A DNA stretch of 64,000 nt, taken from positions 1,612,001 to 1,676,000 of the forward strand of contig JADJRF010000005.1 of assembly GCA_016712355.1 (NCBI GenBank). The letters are read 5' to 3'. Both the position numbers and the translations under genes were made by a program. Below the pieces are notes generated by a model that made no database searches, was not told the DNA's origin, and was given only the letters and a program-made list of their open reading frames with translations. This stretch comes from Vampirovibrionales bacterium (GTDB taxonomy: Bacteria; Cyanobacteriota; Vampirovibrionia; Vampirovibrionales; Vampirovibrionaceae). Below, piece after piece: positions 27,016 through 35,793 of the stretch (its first letter is position 1; every line of letters starts with the position of its first letter).

Positions 27016-27663
27016 ATGCCCTTGCTTTCCTTCAATCAGCCTGCTGAATATTCGTATCGTCCTATTGCTCAACCTCCGGTTTTCAGGGCATTTCAACATA
27101 ATTCTTCTGTAACCCCTTCCTTTTCACAAGATGTTTTTCAGAAAGAAGAAAAATTTCTGACAGATAATAATCCTTTGCGTATGGGCTTGACACGTTACCT
27201 GGGATATACGAACGAGTTTGGCGTTGCCCTGGAGCCTTTGATTGGCGAGGCCCTCAAAAACCTCACGTTTAAAGTGGTTGAACTCTATGCTTTAACCGAC
27301 GCATTTTTAACAGGTTTCAGAGCTTATAATAAAGCGATTAAATCTGGTATGTCGCAAAAAGACGCGACTTTTGACGGATTGGTCATGGGTGGAGAGGCCG
27401 GTATTTTTCAAGGAATCGCCAGTTATTTTGTTCCGGCTTTGATAGTCGATTTTGTAAAGCGTCAGACGGAAAATATTTTAAAACCGACTGGTCTTTTAAA
27501 TGCCACTGCTAAAAATTGGCCCCGGATTGCCAAAGCGTTACCGATGGCGACCGGTATTGCCGTTATCCCTCTTATCGTCTCTCCAATTGATAAAATGGCT
27601 GAATGGATTATTGAAAAAATTTATCATCCATTTGTAAATTCTTTTGTGCGTCCTCGTGTATAA
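27016..27663 (+). CDS. MTFP1/MTP18-like membrane protein
   Basis: Protein of 215 residues. After a polar ~50-residue N-terminus come RYLGYTNEFG (60-69), a helix, ALTDAFLTGFRAYNKA, an ASYFVPALIVDFV helix, and IPLIVSPIDKMAEW (184-197). From memory, this order and spacing matches the eukaryotic mitochondrial fission process protein MTFP1 (RYLGYANEVGEAF, ASVAIPGF, IPIIIHPIDRSVDF). It has 3-4 hydrophobic helices. The gene is markedly richer in A+T than its neighbours. Existence of the gene is firm; the family call is an inference without a search. Confidence 0.7.
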   Translation: MPLLSFNQPAEYSYRPIAQPPVFRAFQHNSSVTPSFSQDVFQKEEKFLTDNNPLRMGLTRYLGYTNEFGVALEPLIGEALKNLTFKVVELYALTDAFLTGFRAYNKAIKSGMSQKDATFDGLVMGGEAGIFQGIASYFVPALIVDFVKRQTENILKPTGLLNATAKNWPRIAKALPMATGIAVIPLIVSPIDKMAEWIIEKIYHPFVNSFVRPRV

Positions 27664-27804
27664 CCATATTTTGCAAGTCAGAACCTATCCACTTCTATCA
27701 CTTCATTTTAAATCTACTTGATAAAGGCCGGAGGCTTTCCCCCTTGCGTCCAGCGTAACAAACGCATGCCTGCGGCCCGAAATCCCTTCCCCTTGCTGGG
27801 ATTC

Positions 27805-27895
27805 TGGCGGAGCGGGAGAGATTCGAACTCTCGGTTCGGTTTTGCCGAACACAGTCTTTCCAGGACTGCACCTTAAACCACTCGGACACCGCTCC
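27805..27895 (-). tRNA. tRNA-Ser (anticodon GGA), CCA encoded
   Basis: Class II tRNA on the minus strand: acceptor GGAGCGG pairs with CCGCTCC, followed by G and CCA. The anticodon stem CAGTC/GACTG holds the loop CTGGAAA. A long variable arm TTCGG/CCGAA and T-loop TTCGAAT are visible. Confidence 0.96.
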
Positions 27896-27912
27896 GCAGG
27901 GCAATCCTCCCC

Positions 27913-27940
27913 ATTGTACCGGCGCGGCCCGCGAAGTCAA
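27913..27940 (-). promoter_or_regulatory. Promoter of tRNA-Ser(GGA)
   Basis: Minus strand: TTGACT (27940-27935), 16 bases, TACAAT (27918-27913), 18 bases before the mature tRNA. Confidence 0.7.
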
Positions 27941-28021
27941 CGGCCGTTCTGCGGACCGGTTTTCGGCGCGGCGGGTTTCGGGTATAGTCGCTGCCAGCCC
28001 GCCTGAGCCGGAGAGACGCCC

Positions 28022-30109
28022 ATGACCGCCTCGACGTTCGATTCCCGCGCAGACCGTGAGCGCCTGGACGCCTTGCGCCAGACGCTCGATCGCCATAACT
28101 ATCTCTACTATGTTCTGGACAAGTCCGAGCTGCCGGATGCCGACTATGACGCCCTGTATCGAGAGTTGTTGGCGCTTGAAGCCCGCCATCCTGACTGGGT
28201 GACCTTTGACAGTCCCAGCCAGCGCGTGGGCGCGGCGCCGGCGGCGGGGTTTCAGACGATTCGTCATCCGCAGCGGCTTTACAGTCTCGATAACGTCTTT
28301 AACCCCGCAGAGCTGCGCGCCTGGCAAGAGCGGCTGGCGAAACAGGCCGACATCGACTCGCAACGCTTGCGATACGTCGCTGAACTCAAGATAGACGGGC
28401 TGGCGATCTCGCTGGTCTACGAGAATGGCGCGCTGCGCTATGGGGCGACGCGCGGCGACGGGCTCGAAGGCGAAGACATCACGGCTTCGCTGAAAACCAT
28501 TCGCAGTATTCCCCTGCGTGCGCCTGTGACGGGGATGCTCGATGCGCCTTTTGAGCTCCCGGAACGCTTTGAGATTCGAGGCGAAGCGTTTATGCCCACG
28601 CAAAGCTTTATTCGCCTGAACGAAGAACAGCGAGCCAAGGGGCAGAAGGAATTCGCGAATCCGCGCAATGCCGCCGCCGGGTCTCTCCGGCAACTGGACC
28701 CTCAGATTGCCGCCTCGCGTCAGTTGGACGCCTTCTTCTATGGCGTGACGCCTCTCAGCGGCGAAACCGGCGCGAGTACCCAATGGGAAAGACTGGCGTG
28801 GCTGCGGGCGATGGGTTTTAAGACCAGTCCGGCGTGCGCCGCCTGCAACTCGATTGAAGCTGTTCAGGACTTTATCGCCCACTGGGAAGGGAGACGAGCA
28901 GAACTCTCCTTTGCAACCGATGGCGCTGTGGTCAAAGTAGACGATCTTGCCCTGCAAGACGCCCTCGGTTACACGGCCAAAAGTCCGCGCTGGGCGGTGG
29001 CATGGAAATATCCGCCAGAGATTCGCCAGACCCGCGTCGAGGCCATCGAGTTGAGCGTGGGGCGCACGGGGGTCATTACGCCGGTGGCCATTATGAGCCC
29101 GGTCTTCATCTCGGGATCGCTGGTGCAGCGGGCGAGTCTGCACAACTTTGACGAGCTGGCCGCCCGCGATGTGCGCGTGGGCGATGTCGTGCGCCTGCAA
29201 AAGGCCGCGGAAATCATCCCCGAAATACTGGACGTGGTCTTGGGCGAACGGCCCGATCCGCCGCCGGCGCCTGTTTCGCCGCCGACTCAGTGCCCTGCAT
29301 GTCAAACCCCGGTGGTACGTCGAGAGGGCGAGATTGCCTTGAGATGTCCCAATCGCTCGGAATGTCCGGCGCAACTGGCTAATCGACTGGAACACTGGGC
29401 ATCTCGCGCCGCCATGAATATCGATGGCCTTGGCCCAGCCCTGATTGAGCAGCTTCTGAATGCAGAACTGGCTTCGAGTCCGGCTGATCTGTATCAGCTC
29501 ACCCCGGAATCCCTTATGACGCTGGACCGCATGGCTGCAAAATCGGCGCAGAACGTTTATGAGGCTATTCAGGCCAGTCGTCAGCGTCCCTTGGCGAGCG
29601 TCCTGTTTGGCCTGGGGATTCGCCACGTCGGTAAGGAGACGGCTCTGGCGCTGGCGCAGCGATTCCACAGCGTGGACGCACTGATGGAAGCCTCGATCGA
29701 GGATCTGGCGGCGGTCGACGGCGTCGGCGCGCTGGTGGCCGAGAGCGTCGCCCTGTTTTTCGCCGATGCTGACAACCGCATCCTGATTGACGCCTTGCGG
29801 GCGCGCGGCGTTCGGCTGGCAGAGTCGCCTTCGCAGGCGGACGCGGCTCTTTCGGATGCGCTGGCGGGCAAGACGCTTGTCCTGACCGGAACCCTGCCGA
29901 CGCTGAAGCGCGCAGAGGCGGAAACCCTGATTCGACGTCATGGGGGAAAGTTGTCCTCCTCGGTGAGTAAAAAGACGGATTTCGTGCTGGCGGGCGAATC
30001 GCCGGGGTCGAAGTACGATAAGGCGCTGGCGCTGGGCGTTGCCGTTCTGGACGAGGCGGCATTCCTCTCGCTGTTAGCTTCTGCCGCTCCTGACGAGAGA
30101 GGGAGCTGA
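28022..30109 (+). CDS. ligA: NAD+-dependent DNA ligase
   Basis: Seals nicks in replication and repair using NAD+. It has 695 residues, full length. The adenylation Lys sits in ELKIDGLAIS. Then come an OB fold, a four-Cys zinc finger (CPACQ and CPNRSECPAQ), the helix-hairpin-helix array, and a C-terminal BRCT domain (about 615-690). A TATAGT box at 27983-27988 may be its promoter. The stop overlaps the -35 element of the next gene. Confidence 0.98.
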   Translation: MTASTFDSRADRERLDALRQTLDRHNYLYYVLDKSELPDADYDALYRELLALEARHPDWVTFDSPSQRVGAAPAAGFQTIRHPQRLYSLDNVFNPAELRAWQERLAKQADIDSQRLRYVAELKIDGLAISLVYENGALRYGATRGDGLEGEDITASLKTIRSIPLRAPVTGMLDAPFELPERFEIRGEAFMPTQSFIRLNEEQRAKGQKEFANPRNAAAGSLRQLDPQIAASRQLDAFFYGVTPLSGETGASTQWERLAWLRAMGFKTSPACAACNSIEAVQDFIAHWEGRRAELSFATDGAVVKVDDLALQDALGYTAKSPRWAVAWKYPPEIRQTRVEAIELSVGRTGVITPVAIMSPVFISGSLVQRASLHNFDELAARDVRVGDVVRLQKAAEIIPEILDVVLGERPDPPPAPVSPPTQCPACQTPVVRREGEIALRCPNRSECPAQLANRLEHWASRAAMNIDGLGPALIEQLLNAELASSPADLYQLTPESLMTLDRMAAKSAQNVYEAIQASRQRPLASVLFGLGIRHVGKETALALAQRFHSVDALMEASIEDLAAVDGVGALVAESVALFFADADNRILIDALRARGVRLAESPSQADAALSDALAGKTLVLTGTLPTLKRAEAETLIRRHGGKLSSSVSKKTDFVLAGESPGSKYDKALALGVAVLDEAAFLSLLASAAPDERGS

Positions 30110-30134
30110 CAAATCCGGGCAAAAGCGCTATAAT
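30106..30134 (+). promoter_or_regulatory. Sigma-70 promoter overlapping the ligA stop
   Basis: CTGACA (30106-30111), 17 bases, TATAAT (30129-30134). It drives the small membrane protein gene downstream. The -35 element overlaps the ligA stop codon. Confidence 0.7.
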
Positions 30135-30265
30135 CGCTCTCGAATCTATAAGGAGAGTTTCCGCCAACATTTAGGGTTTGGATGGAGTTCTGGATAACCA
30201 GCGCGTTGTCGCGCGCTTTTGGGCGGAACGGAGAGTCATCTCTATTTAAAAAGGGTTTTGGTCGT

Positions 30266-30553
30266 ATGCATATCTTTGAAATCAAGGGTGTTTCGGGTCT
30301 GATTGCTTTTTTGGCCGCCGTGGCCGGTTTGCTGGCGCTGGCCATTGGGATTCCTGCCCTGTTTATGATGGTCGTCTGGAATGCGCTGGTGTTTGAGGCC
30401 TTTCATGGTCCTCAAATCGGTTGGGCGCAAGGCGTCTTGTTGTGGCTGGCCGCCCTGATTCTGCTCAAACTGGCCCTGAAGCCCCATGTGTCTTTCGAGT
30501 TCAGCAAGATGGCGCAGGAATCCTCTGAGGTGAAAAAGCGGCTCGACCCCTGA
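30266..30553 (+). CDS. Small membrane protein with two transmembrane helices
   Basis: Protein of 95 residues with two hydrophobic helices (about 9-35 and 52-70) and a short charged cytoplasmic tail. The short amphipathic start HIFEIKGVSG leads into the first helix. Function unknown. An in-frame ATG at 30182 with AGGG five bases upstream would add 28 residues; I prefer 30266 because the added part is Arg/Ser-rich and non-membrane. It has its own promoter. Confidence 0.7.
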   Translation: MHIFEIKGVSGLIAFLAAVAGLLALAIGIPALFMMVVWNALVFEAFHGPQIGWAQGVLLWLAALILLKLALKPHVSFEFSKMAQESSEVKKRLDP

Positions 30554-30690
30554 TGAAGCCGCGTTTCCTTCTGCCGGACGATGGCGCTGGGCGCGCGTCG
30601 GGCGCTATAGTGACAGTGACGCGGGGAGCATGGCCTTAGAGCTGACCTCAGGCTGACCGCGCAAGCTGACCTGAAGGAGATCGCGCTGTC

Positions 30691-31161
30691 ATGACGGGGA
30701 TTCTTACCCGGTTTCGAGTCCGGCTGCTGCTGGCCTTCGCGTTGATCGTCGGCGCGCTGGCGGGGCTGAGCCCGGCGGGCTGGTGCGATCTGGATACGAT
30801 TTATCTGGCCAACGGCCAGCGACTGCAAGGCAAGGTCCTGCAAATTACCGGCGACTTCGTGGAATATCGCACGGCGACCGGCGCGGTGGGCCTGGTGAGG
30901 CGTCTGGAGATGGCCAGTCGTATGGATCGCATTGAAACGCGCACCGACCGGCGCTATGAAGGCGAGATCAAGAATCTGGGCAGCTTTATTGCCGAGATTC
31001 ACAGCCCGCTGATTGGCCAGCGCGAGGTGTGGCGTCTGTTTATTAAAAAGATGACCCTGGGCCTTTCGCCGCAAGACGCAGACCCGGCGGCTGATAGCGA
31101 TCTGCTTCCGCAAGCCCCTGCGCGGATTTTTCCAACGCTGGGCCGACCGGACGCCGACTAA
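30691..31161 (+). CDS. Exported protein of unknown function
   Basis: Protein of 156 residues with a signal peptide (about 1-30, ending near GWC) and a small beta-rich domain starting DTIYLANGQRLQGKVLQ, a pattern seen in Sm/SH3-like envelope proteins. It is followed by an acidic, Pro-rich tail. AAGGAG sits 11 bases before the ATG. Its stop overlaps the stop of the convergent gene (CTAA). Confidence 0.7.
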   Translation: MTGILTRFRVRLLLAFALIVGALAGLSPAGWCDLDTIYLANGQRLQGKVLQITGDFVEYRTATGAVGLVRRLEMASRMDRIETRTDRRYEGEIKNLGSFIAEIHSPLIGQREVWRLFIKKMTLGLSPQDADPAADSDLLPQAPARIFPTLGRPDAD

Positions 31162-32039
31162 AGCGCCTCTTCGGGCGGGCTGCGGCTTTGCAAAATCTCC
31201 ATAAACGCGCGTCGGCGGCGTGCGGGAAAAATCACGCCCGCTTTCAGGGCGGCGTCGCGCGATGCCATCAGTCGCGCCAGTGCGCCTGATTTACCGCCAT
31301 AGGGCGAGTCGTCCTCTCGATAGGGCGAGACGCTGGGCCGCTCTGCCTCGCGGCGGGCGTCGCCTGCCAGGGTTTGTCTTATCAGGCCTTCTCTTGTTAA
31401 GTAAGTTTCCAGAACGTCCCAACAGGTGAACCAGATAGGCCCGTACGGATCGACCGGCGCAATACCCGCCAGCGAAAAGGCTTGGCCGGATTCCTCTTCC
31501 TGAAAAATCTTCTGAAGCCACTGGGGGCGCGGCGCAGGGCGCGCGCTGGCGGTGGGCGTCGCTGGAATTTCTGGCAGCGTGTTCGCGAGGGGCTGGGGCG
31601 CTGCGGAGATCGTCGCCTGCAAGGCTGCGTGCTTGGCTTGCAGCCAGCGCAGGGCGAAGCGACGCGGGAAATCGGGCTGTCGCCGCCGACGTGGCGCCGT
31701 TGCGCAAGGCGGTTCCGAAGGCCGTCGATCGCGGCGTGCGGGCCTTGCTCCTGCAGGACGCGAGATCTCAACGATCGCCAGTAAGCGCGTAATTTTTTGA
31801 GCCGCCGTCTCTGGCGGGACTGCCGTCGCTTGCGCGTCGGCGCTGTGAGCCGTCGCCTCGCGCAGAAACCAGGCCCGAAGGGCGGGCATCCGGTTCTGGA
31901 AAAACCATTCGCGCCATACGCGCACGCCCTGTTGCGGCGCACGCCAGATCGCCAGCGAAAATTCGGCGAAGAGCGTTGCGTCTTTCATCAACGTGAGGAA
32001 AAACGTTGCAGGTCGTGAATGAAGGCAGACCGATTGCAT
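31158..32039 (-). CDS. Arg/Ala-rich protein of unknown function
   Basis: Protein of 293 residues. It has an N-terminal helical part with aromatic residues (WREWFFQNRMP), a long low-complexity Ala/Pro/Arg-rich middle, then a more ordered segment (GPIWFTCWDVLETYLTREGL) and a basic end. No family recognised. GAGG lies 8 bases before the ATG; an alternative ATG is at 31988. The composition is odd, but no better frame exists on the other strand. Confidence 0.6.
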   Translation of the reverse strand: MQSVCLHSRPATFFLTLMKDATLFAEFSLAIWRAPQQGVRVWREWFFQNRMPALRAWFLREATAHSADAQATAVPPETAAQKITRLLAIVEISRPAGARPARRDRRPSEPPCATAPRRRRQPDFPRRFALRWLQAKHAALQATISAAPQPLANTLPEIPATPTASARPAPRPQWLQKIFQEEESGQAFSLAGIAPVDPYGPIWFTCWDVLETYLTREGLIRQTLAGDARREAERPSVSPYREDDSPYGGKSGALARLMASRDAALKAGVIFPARRRRAFMEILQSRSPPEEAL

Positions 32040-32384
32040 TGAATGTGCCTCGTGGCGCTAAGTGCAGAATTGTTTATGTCTATAATATATCATAAAGATG
32101 TCTATCTGCATAGCGATTTAGGTTTACGATTTGAGCCCTTGCGCTCCCTTCGCAAAATAGCCGAAAGCGCTTTCAGTGCGCGTAAAATCGGGTTTTTTTC
32201 TTTGAAAATGCTGATTCGGGAAATCTCCCCAGGGCCCGCGCGTTGAAAATTCCGGCGCTGAGCGCGGTAGAACTCCCGCTTCAATAAATCGCCCCCTTTC
32301 CTCTATAATAAATAGCCGTCGAATGCGCCGGTGTTGGCCCGCGCGCTTCGATACATCCGCCCTCTCGACTGGAGACGTTCGCCG
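32040..32384. other. AT-rich intergenic region upstream of asd
   Basis: A 345-base divergent spacer. It holds TATAAT boxes at 32081-32086 and 32304-32309 (the latter well placed for asd), the palindrome GAAAGCGCTTTC near 32163, and a T7 run near 32192. A 67-codon open frame (32043-32246) has no ribosome site, and I do not call it. Confidence 0.45.
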
Positions 32385-33455
32385 ATGACTTCGCATGTTC
32401 CCGATTCAGGCTACACGGTTGCCGTTCTGGGCGCCACCGGACTGGTTGGAAGCCGTCTGCTGGCTATTCTCGAAGAGCGCCAATTCCCGATCAAGCGCCT
32501 GAAGCCTTTGGCGAGCCAGCGCTCGGCAGGAGAGTCGATTCGCTTTCGCGGCGAGCCGGTCGAAGTGTTGCTGGCCGAGCCGGAGGCCTTTGAAGGCGTG
32601 GATATCGTGCTGGCGTCCGCAGGCGCCTCCATCAGCGCGCGCCTGGCCCCGGAAGCTGTAAAGCGCGGCGCCGTGGTGGTCGACAATACCAGTCAGTTCC
32701 GAATGGAAGAAGGCGTTCCGCTGGTAGTTGCAGGCGTCAACGACGACGATTTGCGCGCGCATAAAGGCATTATCGCCAATCCGAATTGCTCAACCTCGCA
32801 ACTGATGCCGGTTCTCAAGGCCCTGCATGACGCCGCCGGTTTGACGCGCGTGATTGTCAGCACGTATCAATCGGTCAGCGGCGCAGGAAAAGAAGCCATC
32901 GACGAGCTGCGCGCCGTTACCGCCGAGCAACTCGCCGCGCCGGATGGGGCTGCCGTCTCGCGTCACGAGGTTTTTGCCCGCTGCATGGCCTTTAACCTGA
33001 TTCCGCATATTGACGTTTTCCTCACAGAAGGCCCTTTGTCCGGTTATACCAAGGAAGAAGCCAAAGTCGTGTGGGAAACGCGCAAGATTCTGCATCTGCC
33101 GAGCTTGCCGGTGACGTGTACGGCGGTGCGCGCGCCTGTCATGGTAGGACATAGCGAGTCGGTGACGCTGGAATTCGAGCGCCCGCTGTCGCCAGAAGCC
33201 GCCCGGGATATCCTGAAATCGACCCCGGACGTCATTGTCGCCGACGGTCCGGCCGATTATCACACCCCGCAGGAAACCGCCGGAACGGATCCGGTGTACG
33301 TCAGCCGTATTCGCCCGGATAGCTCCAACCCTGAGCGCGGATTGAATCTCTGGGTGGTGGCTGACAATCTGCGTATTGGCGCGGCGCTTAACGCGGTGCG
33401 CATTGCCGAGCAGTTGATTGCGCGCAAGCTGCTGGGCGCCGCCGCTTCCGTCTAA
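32385..33455 (+). CDS. asd: Aspartate-semialdehyde dehydrogenase
   Basis: Second step of the aspartate pathway to lysine, diaminopimelate, threonine and methionine. It has 356 residues: N-terminal Rossmann motif LGATGLVGSRLL, catalytic Cys in NPNCSTSQL, and the QSVSGAGKEAIDEL stretch. GGAG 11 bases upstream supports this ATG; the frame extends upstream only to a TTG. It precedes dapA by 40 bases, giving a lysine/peptidoglycan unit. Confidence 0.97.
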   Translation: MTSHVPDSGYTVAVLGATGLVGSRLLAILEERQFPIKRLKPLASQRSAGESIRFRGEPVEVLLAEPEAFEGVDIVLASAGASISARLAPEAVKRGAVVVDNTSQFRMEEGVPLVVAGVNDDDLRAHKGIIANPNCSTSQLMPVLKALHDAAGLTRVIVSTYQSVSGAGKEAIDELRAVTAEQLAAPDGAAVSRHEVFARCMAFNLIPHIDVFLTEGPLSGYTKEEAKVVWETRKILHLPSLPVTCTAVRAPVMVGHSESVTLEFERPLSPEAARDILKSTPDVIVADGPADYHTPQETAGTDPVYVSRIRPDSSNPERGLNLWVVADNLRIGAALNAVRIAEQLIARKLLGAAASV

Positions 33456-33495
33456 CGTTCTGATGATTCTCTTGCCCTTGTAAGGAGTGTTGCTC

Positions 33496-34416
33496 ATGCC
33501 GCGCTTTCGCGCCGAACTGATTCCCGCGATGGTCACGCCGTTTGGCGCCGACGGGTCGCTTGATCTCGATGCGGCGCGCGCGCTGGCCCGTCAACTGGTG
33601 GATCAGGGCTGCGATGGCTTACTTGTGAACGGCACGACCGGCGAAGGCCCAACGCTGACGTTCGATGAGAAGATCGTTCTGTTTCATGCGGTGAAAGACG
33701 CGGTCGCCGAGCGCGGCATCCCCGTGATGTCGGGCTGTGGCGGCAATGACACGCACAAATCCGTCGAAGAAGCCCGGCAGATGGCCGCGCACGGCGTCGA
33801 TGCCCTGCTGGTCGTCGTGCCCTATTACAACAAGCCGACCCAGCGCGGCATGATAGAGCATTTTCGGCAAATCGCCCACGCCGCGCCGGATGTAGAGATC
33901 GTGATTTATAACATCCCCAGCCGCTGCGTGGTTCGGATGGAAGCCGACACCATGGCCGCGCTCCATCGCGAATGCCCCAATATCATCGGCGTCAAGCAAA
34001 GCTACCCGGACATGGACGCCCTCAGCGAAATCGTCGCGCTGATGCCGTCGGACTCGTGGCTGACCTGGTGCGGCGACGACACGCTGACGCTGCCGATGCT
34101 GGCGTGTGGGGCCCATGGGGTGGTCAGCGTGCTGGCGCATCTCGCCGCGCGCCCGATGCGCACGATGCTGACGGCCTTTAAACGCGGCGACGTGGCGCAG
34201 GCGCGCGCGCTGCACTTGAAACTGCTGCATCCGGGTCGCGAACTGTTCTTTCTGCCCAATCCCACAGTGGTCAAGACGCTGCTGGCGCGTAAGGGGCAAA
34301 TCCCGCACGCGGCGATGCGTCCGCCCTTAGTCGCGCCGGATGACGCTGAACAGGCGCGGATTGATCGCCTGTACGATCGCATGCAAGCCTGTTGCGCCGC
34401 CGCGTCTTGCGGTTAG
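33496..34416 (+). CDS. dapA: 4-hydroxy-tetrahydrodipicolinate synthase
   Basis: Condenses aspartate semialdehyde with pyruvate; a TIM-barrel class I aldolase of 306 residues. Motifs are NGTTGEGPTLT, PYYNKPTQRG and the Schiff-base Lys in GVKQS. AAGGAG lies 8 bases before this ATG; the in-frame GTG at 33487 overlaps that site and is rejected. Probably co-transcribed with asd. Confidence 0.97.
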   Translation: MPRFRAELIPAMVTPFGADGSLDLDAARALARQLVDQGCDGLLVNGTTGEGPTLTFDEKIVLFHAVKDAVAERGIPVMSGCGGNDTHKSVEEARQMAAHGVDALLVVVPYYNKPTQRGMIEHFRQIAHAAPDVEIVIYNIPSRCVVRMEADTMAALHRECPNIIGVKQSYPDMDALSEIVALMPSDSWLTWCGDDTLTLPMLACGAHGVVSVLAHLAARPMRTMLTAFKRGDVAQARALHLKLLHPGRELFFLPNPTVVKTLLARKGQIPHAAMRPPLVAPDDAEQARIDRLYDRMQACCAAASCG

Positions 34417-34425
34417 CGCAATTTT

Positions 34426-34481
34426 AAGCGCCTCGCCGCTTTTTCATGAAACACCCGCCCCGCGCTTCAATTCTGGGGCGG
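34426..34481 (+). terminator. Tandem hairpins after dapA
   Basis: AAGCG/CGCTT followed by TTTT (34426-34444), then a strong CCGCCCC/GGGGCGG stem (34455-34481). Probable end of the asd-dapA transcript. Confidence 0.5.
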
Positions 34482-34520
34482 CTTCGTCACCCCTTTTTCA
34501 ACCCGATAGGACTCGCTGTC

Positions 34521-34799
34521 ATGATTTCGCCGCTTCGCTTTGGCATACATCGCCATCAGATGAGTTATGAGACGCCTCCGCCCGATACGATTCGTTATAC
34601 GGCCCACTTGCCGGCAACTGGCCAGTCACCGCCAATAAAAGTTCATATTACGGGCGGACCGTTACTGGAGGAACTTGAGAGGCAAAAAGCCGGACTTTCG
34701 CCTATTTCTCCTGATGAAATGGATTTGCATCGTGCGCTGTATGCTCTGGCGGACGCATATTGCAAAGCGAATCCCCAGGACGTTATCCCGCCGCAATAG
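34521..34799 (+). CDS. Small protein with N-terminal LRFG tag
   Basis: Protein of 92 residues starting MISPLRFGIHRHQMSYE. The rest is a Pro-rich stretch, a short beta-like segment and a helical end. There is no known domain, signal peptide or membrane segment. AGGA lies 9 bases upstream of this ATG. It overlaps the convergent kdsA by 17 bases. It shares the N-terminal RFG motif with several others here. Confidence 0.68.
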   Translation: MISPLRFGIHRHQMSYETPPPDTIRYTAHLPATGQSPPIKVHITGGPLLEELERQKAGLSPISPDEMDLHRALYALADAYCKANPQDVIPPQ

Positions 34800-35625
34800 C
34801 CGCCGGGCGGGCGGCGGCGCGGATACGCAGGCAGGTTTCCAGTAGGGACTCGACTTCGGCCAGCGCAATCATGTTGGGGCCGTCGCACAGAGCCCGATCT
34901 GGATCGGGATGGGTTTCAAAAAACAACCCGTCGCAGCCCGCCGCAGTCGCCGCGCGCGCTAATACCGGCGCAAACTGACGCTCGCCGCCGGATGCCGTCC
35001 CAAGCCCGCCGGGAAGCTGAATACTGTGCGTGGCGTCGAAAATAATCGGCAGGCCGTAACTGTGCGCGATCGGGATGCTGCGCATGTCCACTACCAGATT
35101 GTTATAGCCAAAGCTGGAGCCGCGCTCGGTGACGTACAGCTCGCGCGCGCCGGCGTTTCGGGCCTTGTCGGCGGCGTGGCGTACGTCATGCGGGCTGAGA
35201 AACTGGCCTTTCTTGATGTTCACTGCCGCGCCGGAGCGACCGGCGGCTAATAGCAAGTCGGTCTGGCGGCTGAGGAAGGCCGGGACCTGAATCATATCCG
35301 CCACGCGAGCCGCGTCGAGCGCTTCCTGCGGCGAATGCACGTCGGTGACGATGGCGACGCCGAGATCCGCCTTGATTTTAGCCAGAATCGCCAGCCCCGC
35401 CTGAGCGCCGGGGCCGCGATAGGCATCGACCGACGTTCGATTGGCCTTGTCGTAGGAGCTTTTAAACCAGAATTTTACGGACCAGCGCTGCGAAAGCCGG
35501 GCGATAATTGCCTGTAATTCTTCTGCTGTCTCACGATTGACGCCGCCGTCTCCCTCGATGACGTCGGGACCGGCGAGAATCACAAAGGGCGCGTCGGGAG
35601 CGCTGATGTCGCAAGGCGTTGGCAT
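34783..35625 (-). CDS. kdsA: 3-deoxy-8-phosphooctulonate synthase (Kdo-8-P synthase)
   Basis: Condenses arabinose-5-P with PEP to make Kdo-8-P for lipopolysaccharide core. It has 280 residues, with FKSSYDKANRTS, IVTDVHS, IQVPAFLSRQTDLL and FDATHSIQLPGG. The position that carries the metal-ligand Cys in metal-dependent KdsA (AGPCxIE), or Asn in metal-free ones, is Asp here (LAGPDVIEG). AGGAG sits 9 bases upstream of this ATG; an upstream in-frame start is rejected. It implies an LPS-bearing outer membrane. Confidence 0.95.
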   Translation of the reverse strand: MPTPCDISAPDAPFVILAGPDVIEGDGGVNRETAEELQAIIARLSQRWSVKFWFKSSYDKANRTSVDAYRGPGAQAGLAILAKIKADLGVAIVTDVHSPQEALDAARVADMIQVPAFLSRQTDLLLAAGRSGAAVNIKKGQFLSPHDVRHAADKARNAGARELYVTERGSSFGYNNLVVDMRSIPIAHSYGLPIIFDATHSIQLPGGLGTASGGERQFAPVLARAATAAGCDGLFFETHPDPDRALCDGPNMIALAEVESLLETCLRIRAAARPAAIAAG

Positions 35626-35793
35626 TGCCTGAATCTCCTGCGGACGCTCACGCGGCGTCCTATCGTGGGCATCATCCCTCAAGCGGGCGGCGGGCGCAAT
35701 TGTTTGGGGCGCTCGCCCGATTCCAGATTCTGGGGTATAGTGGGGTCTTTCTAAAGCTCACGTTCTCGTCAACCTGTAAAAAGGCCTGTTGCC

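Noticed and set aside
27698..29941. A 747-codon open frame antisense to ligA
   Set aside because: Arg/Gln/His-rich composition without domains; a shadow of the high-GC third codon position of ligA, and it runs through the tRNA-Ser gene.
32043..32246. A 67-residue frame containing LGLRFEP, similar to the RFG tag
   Set aside because: No ribosome site, the motif is far from the start and lacks Gly after Phe.
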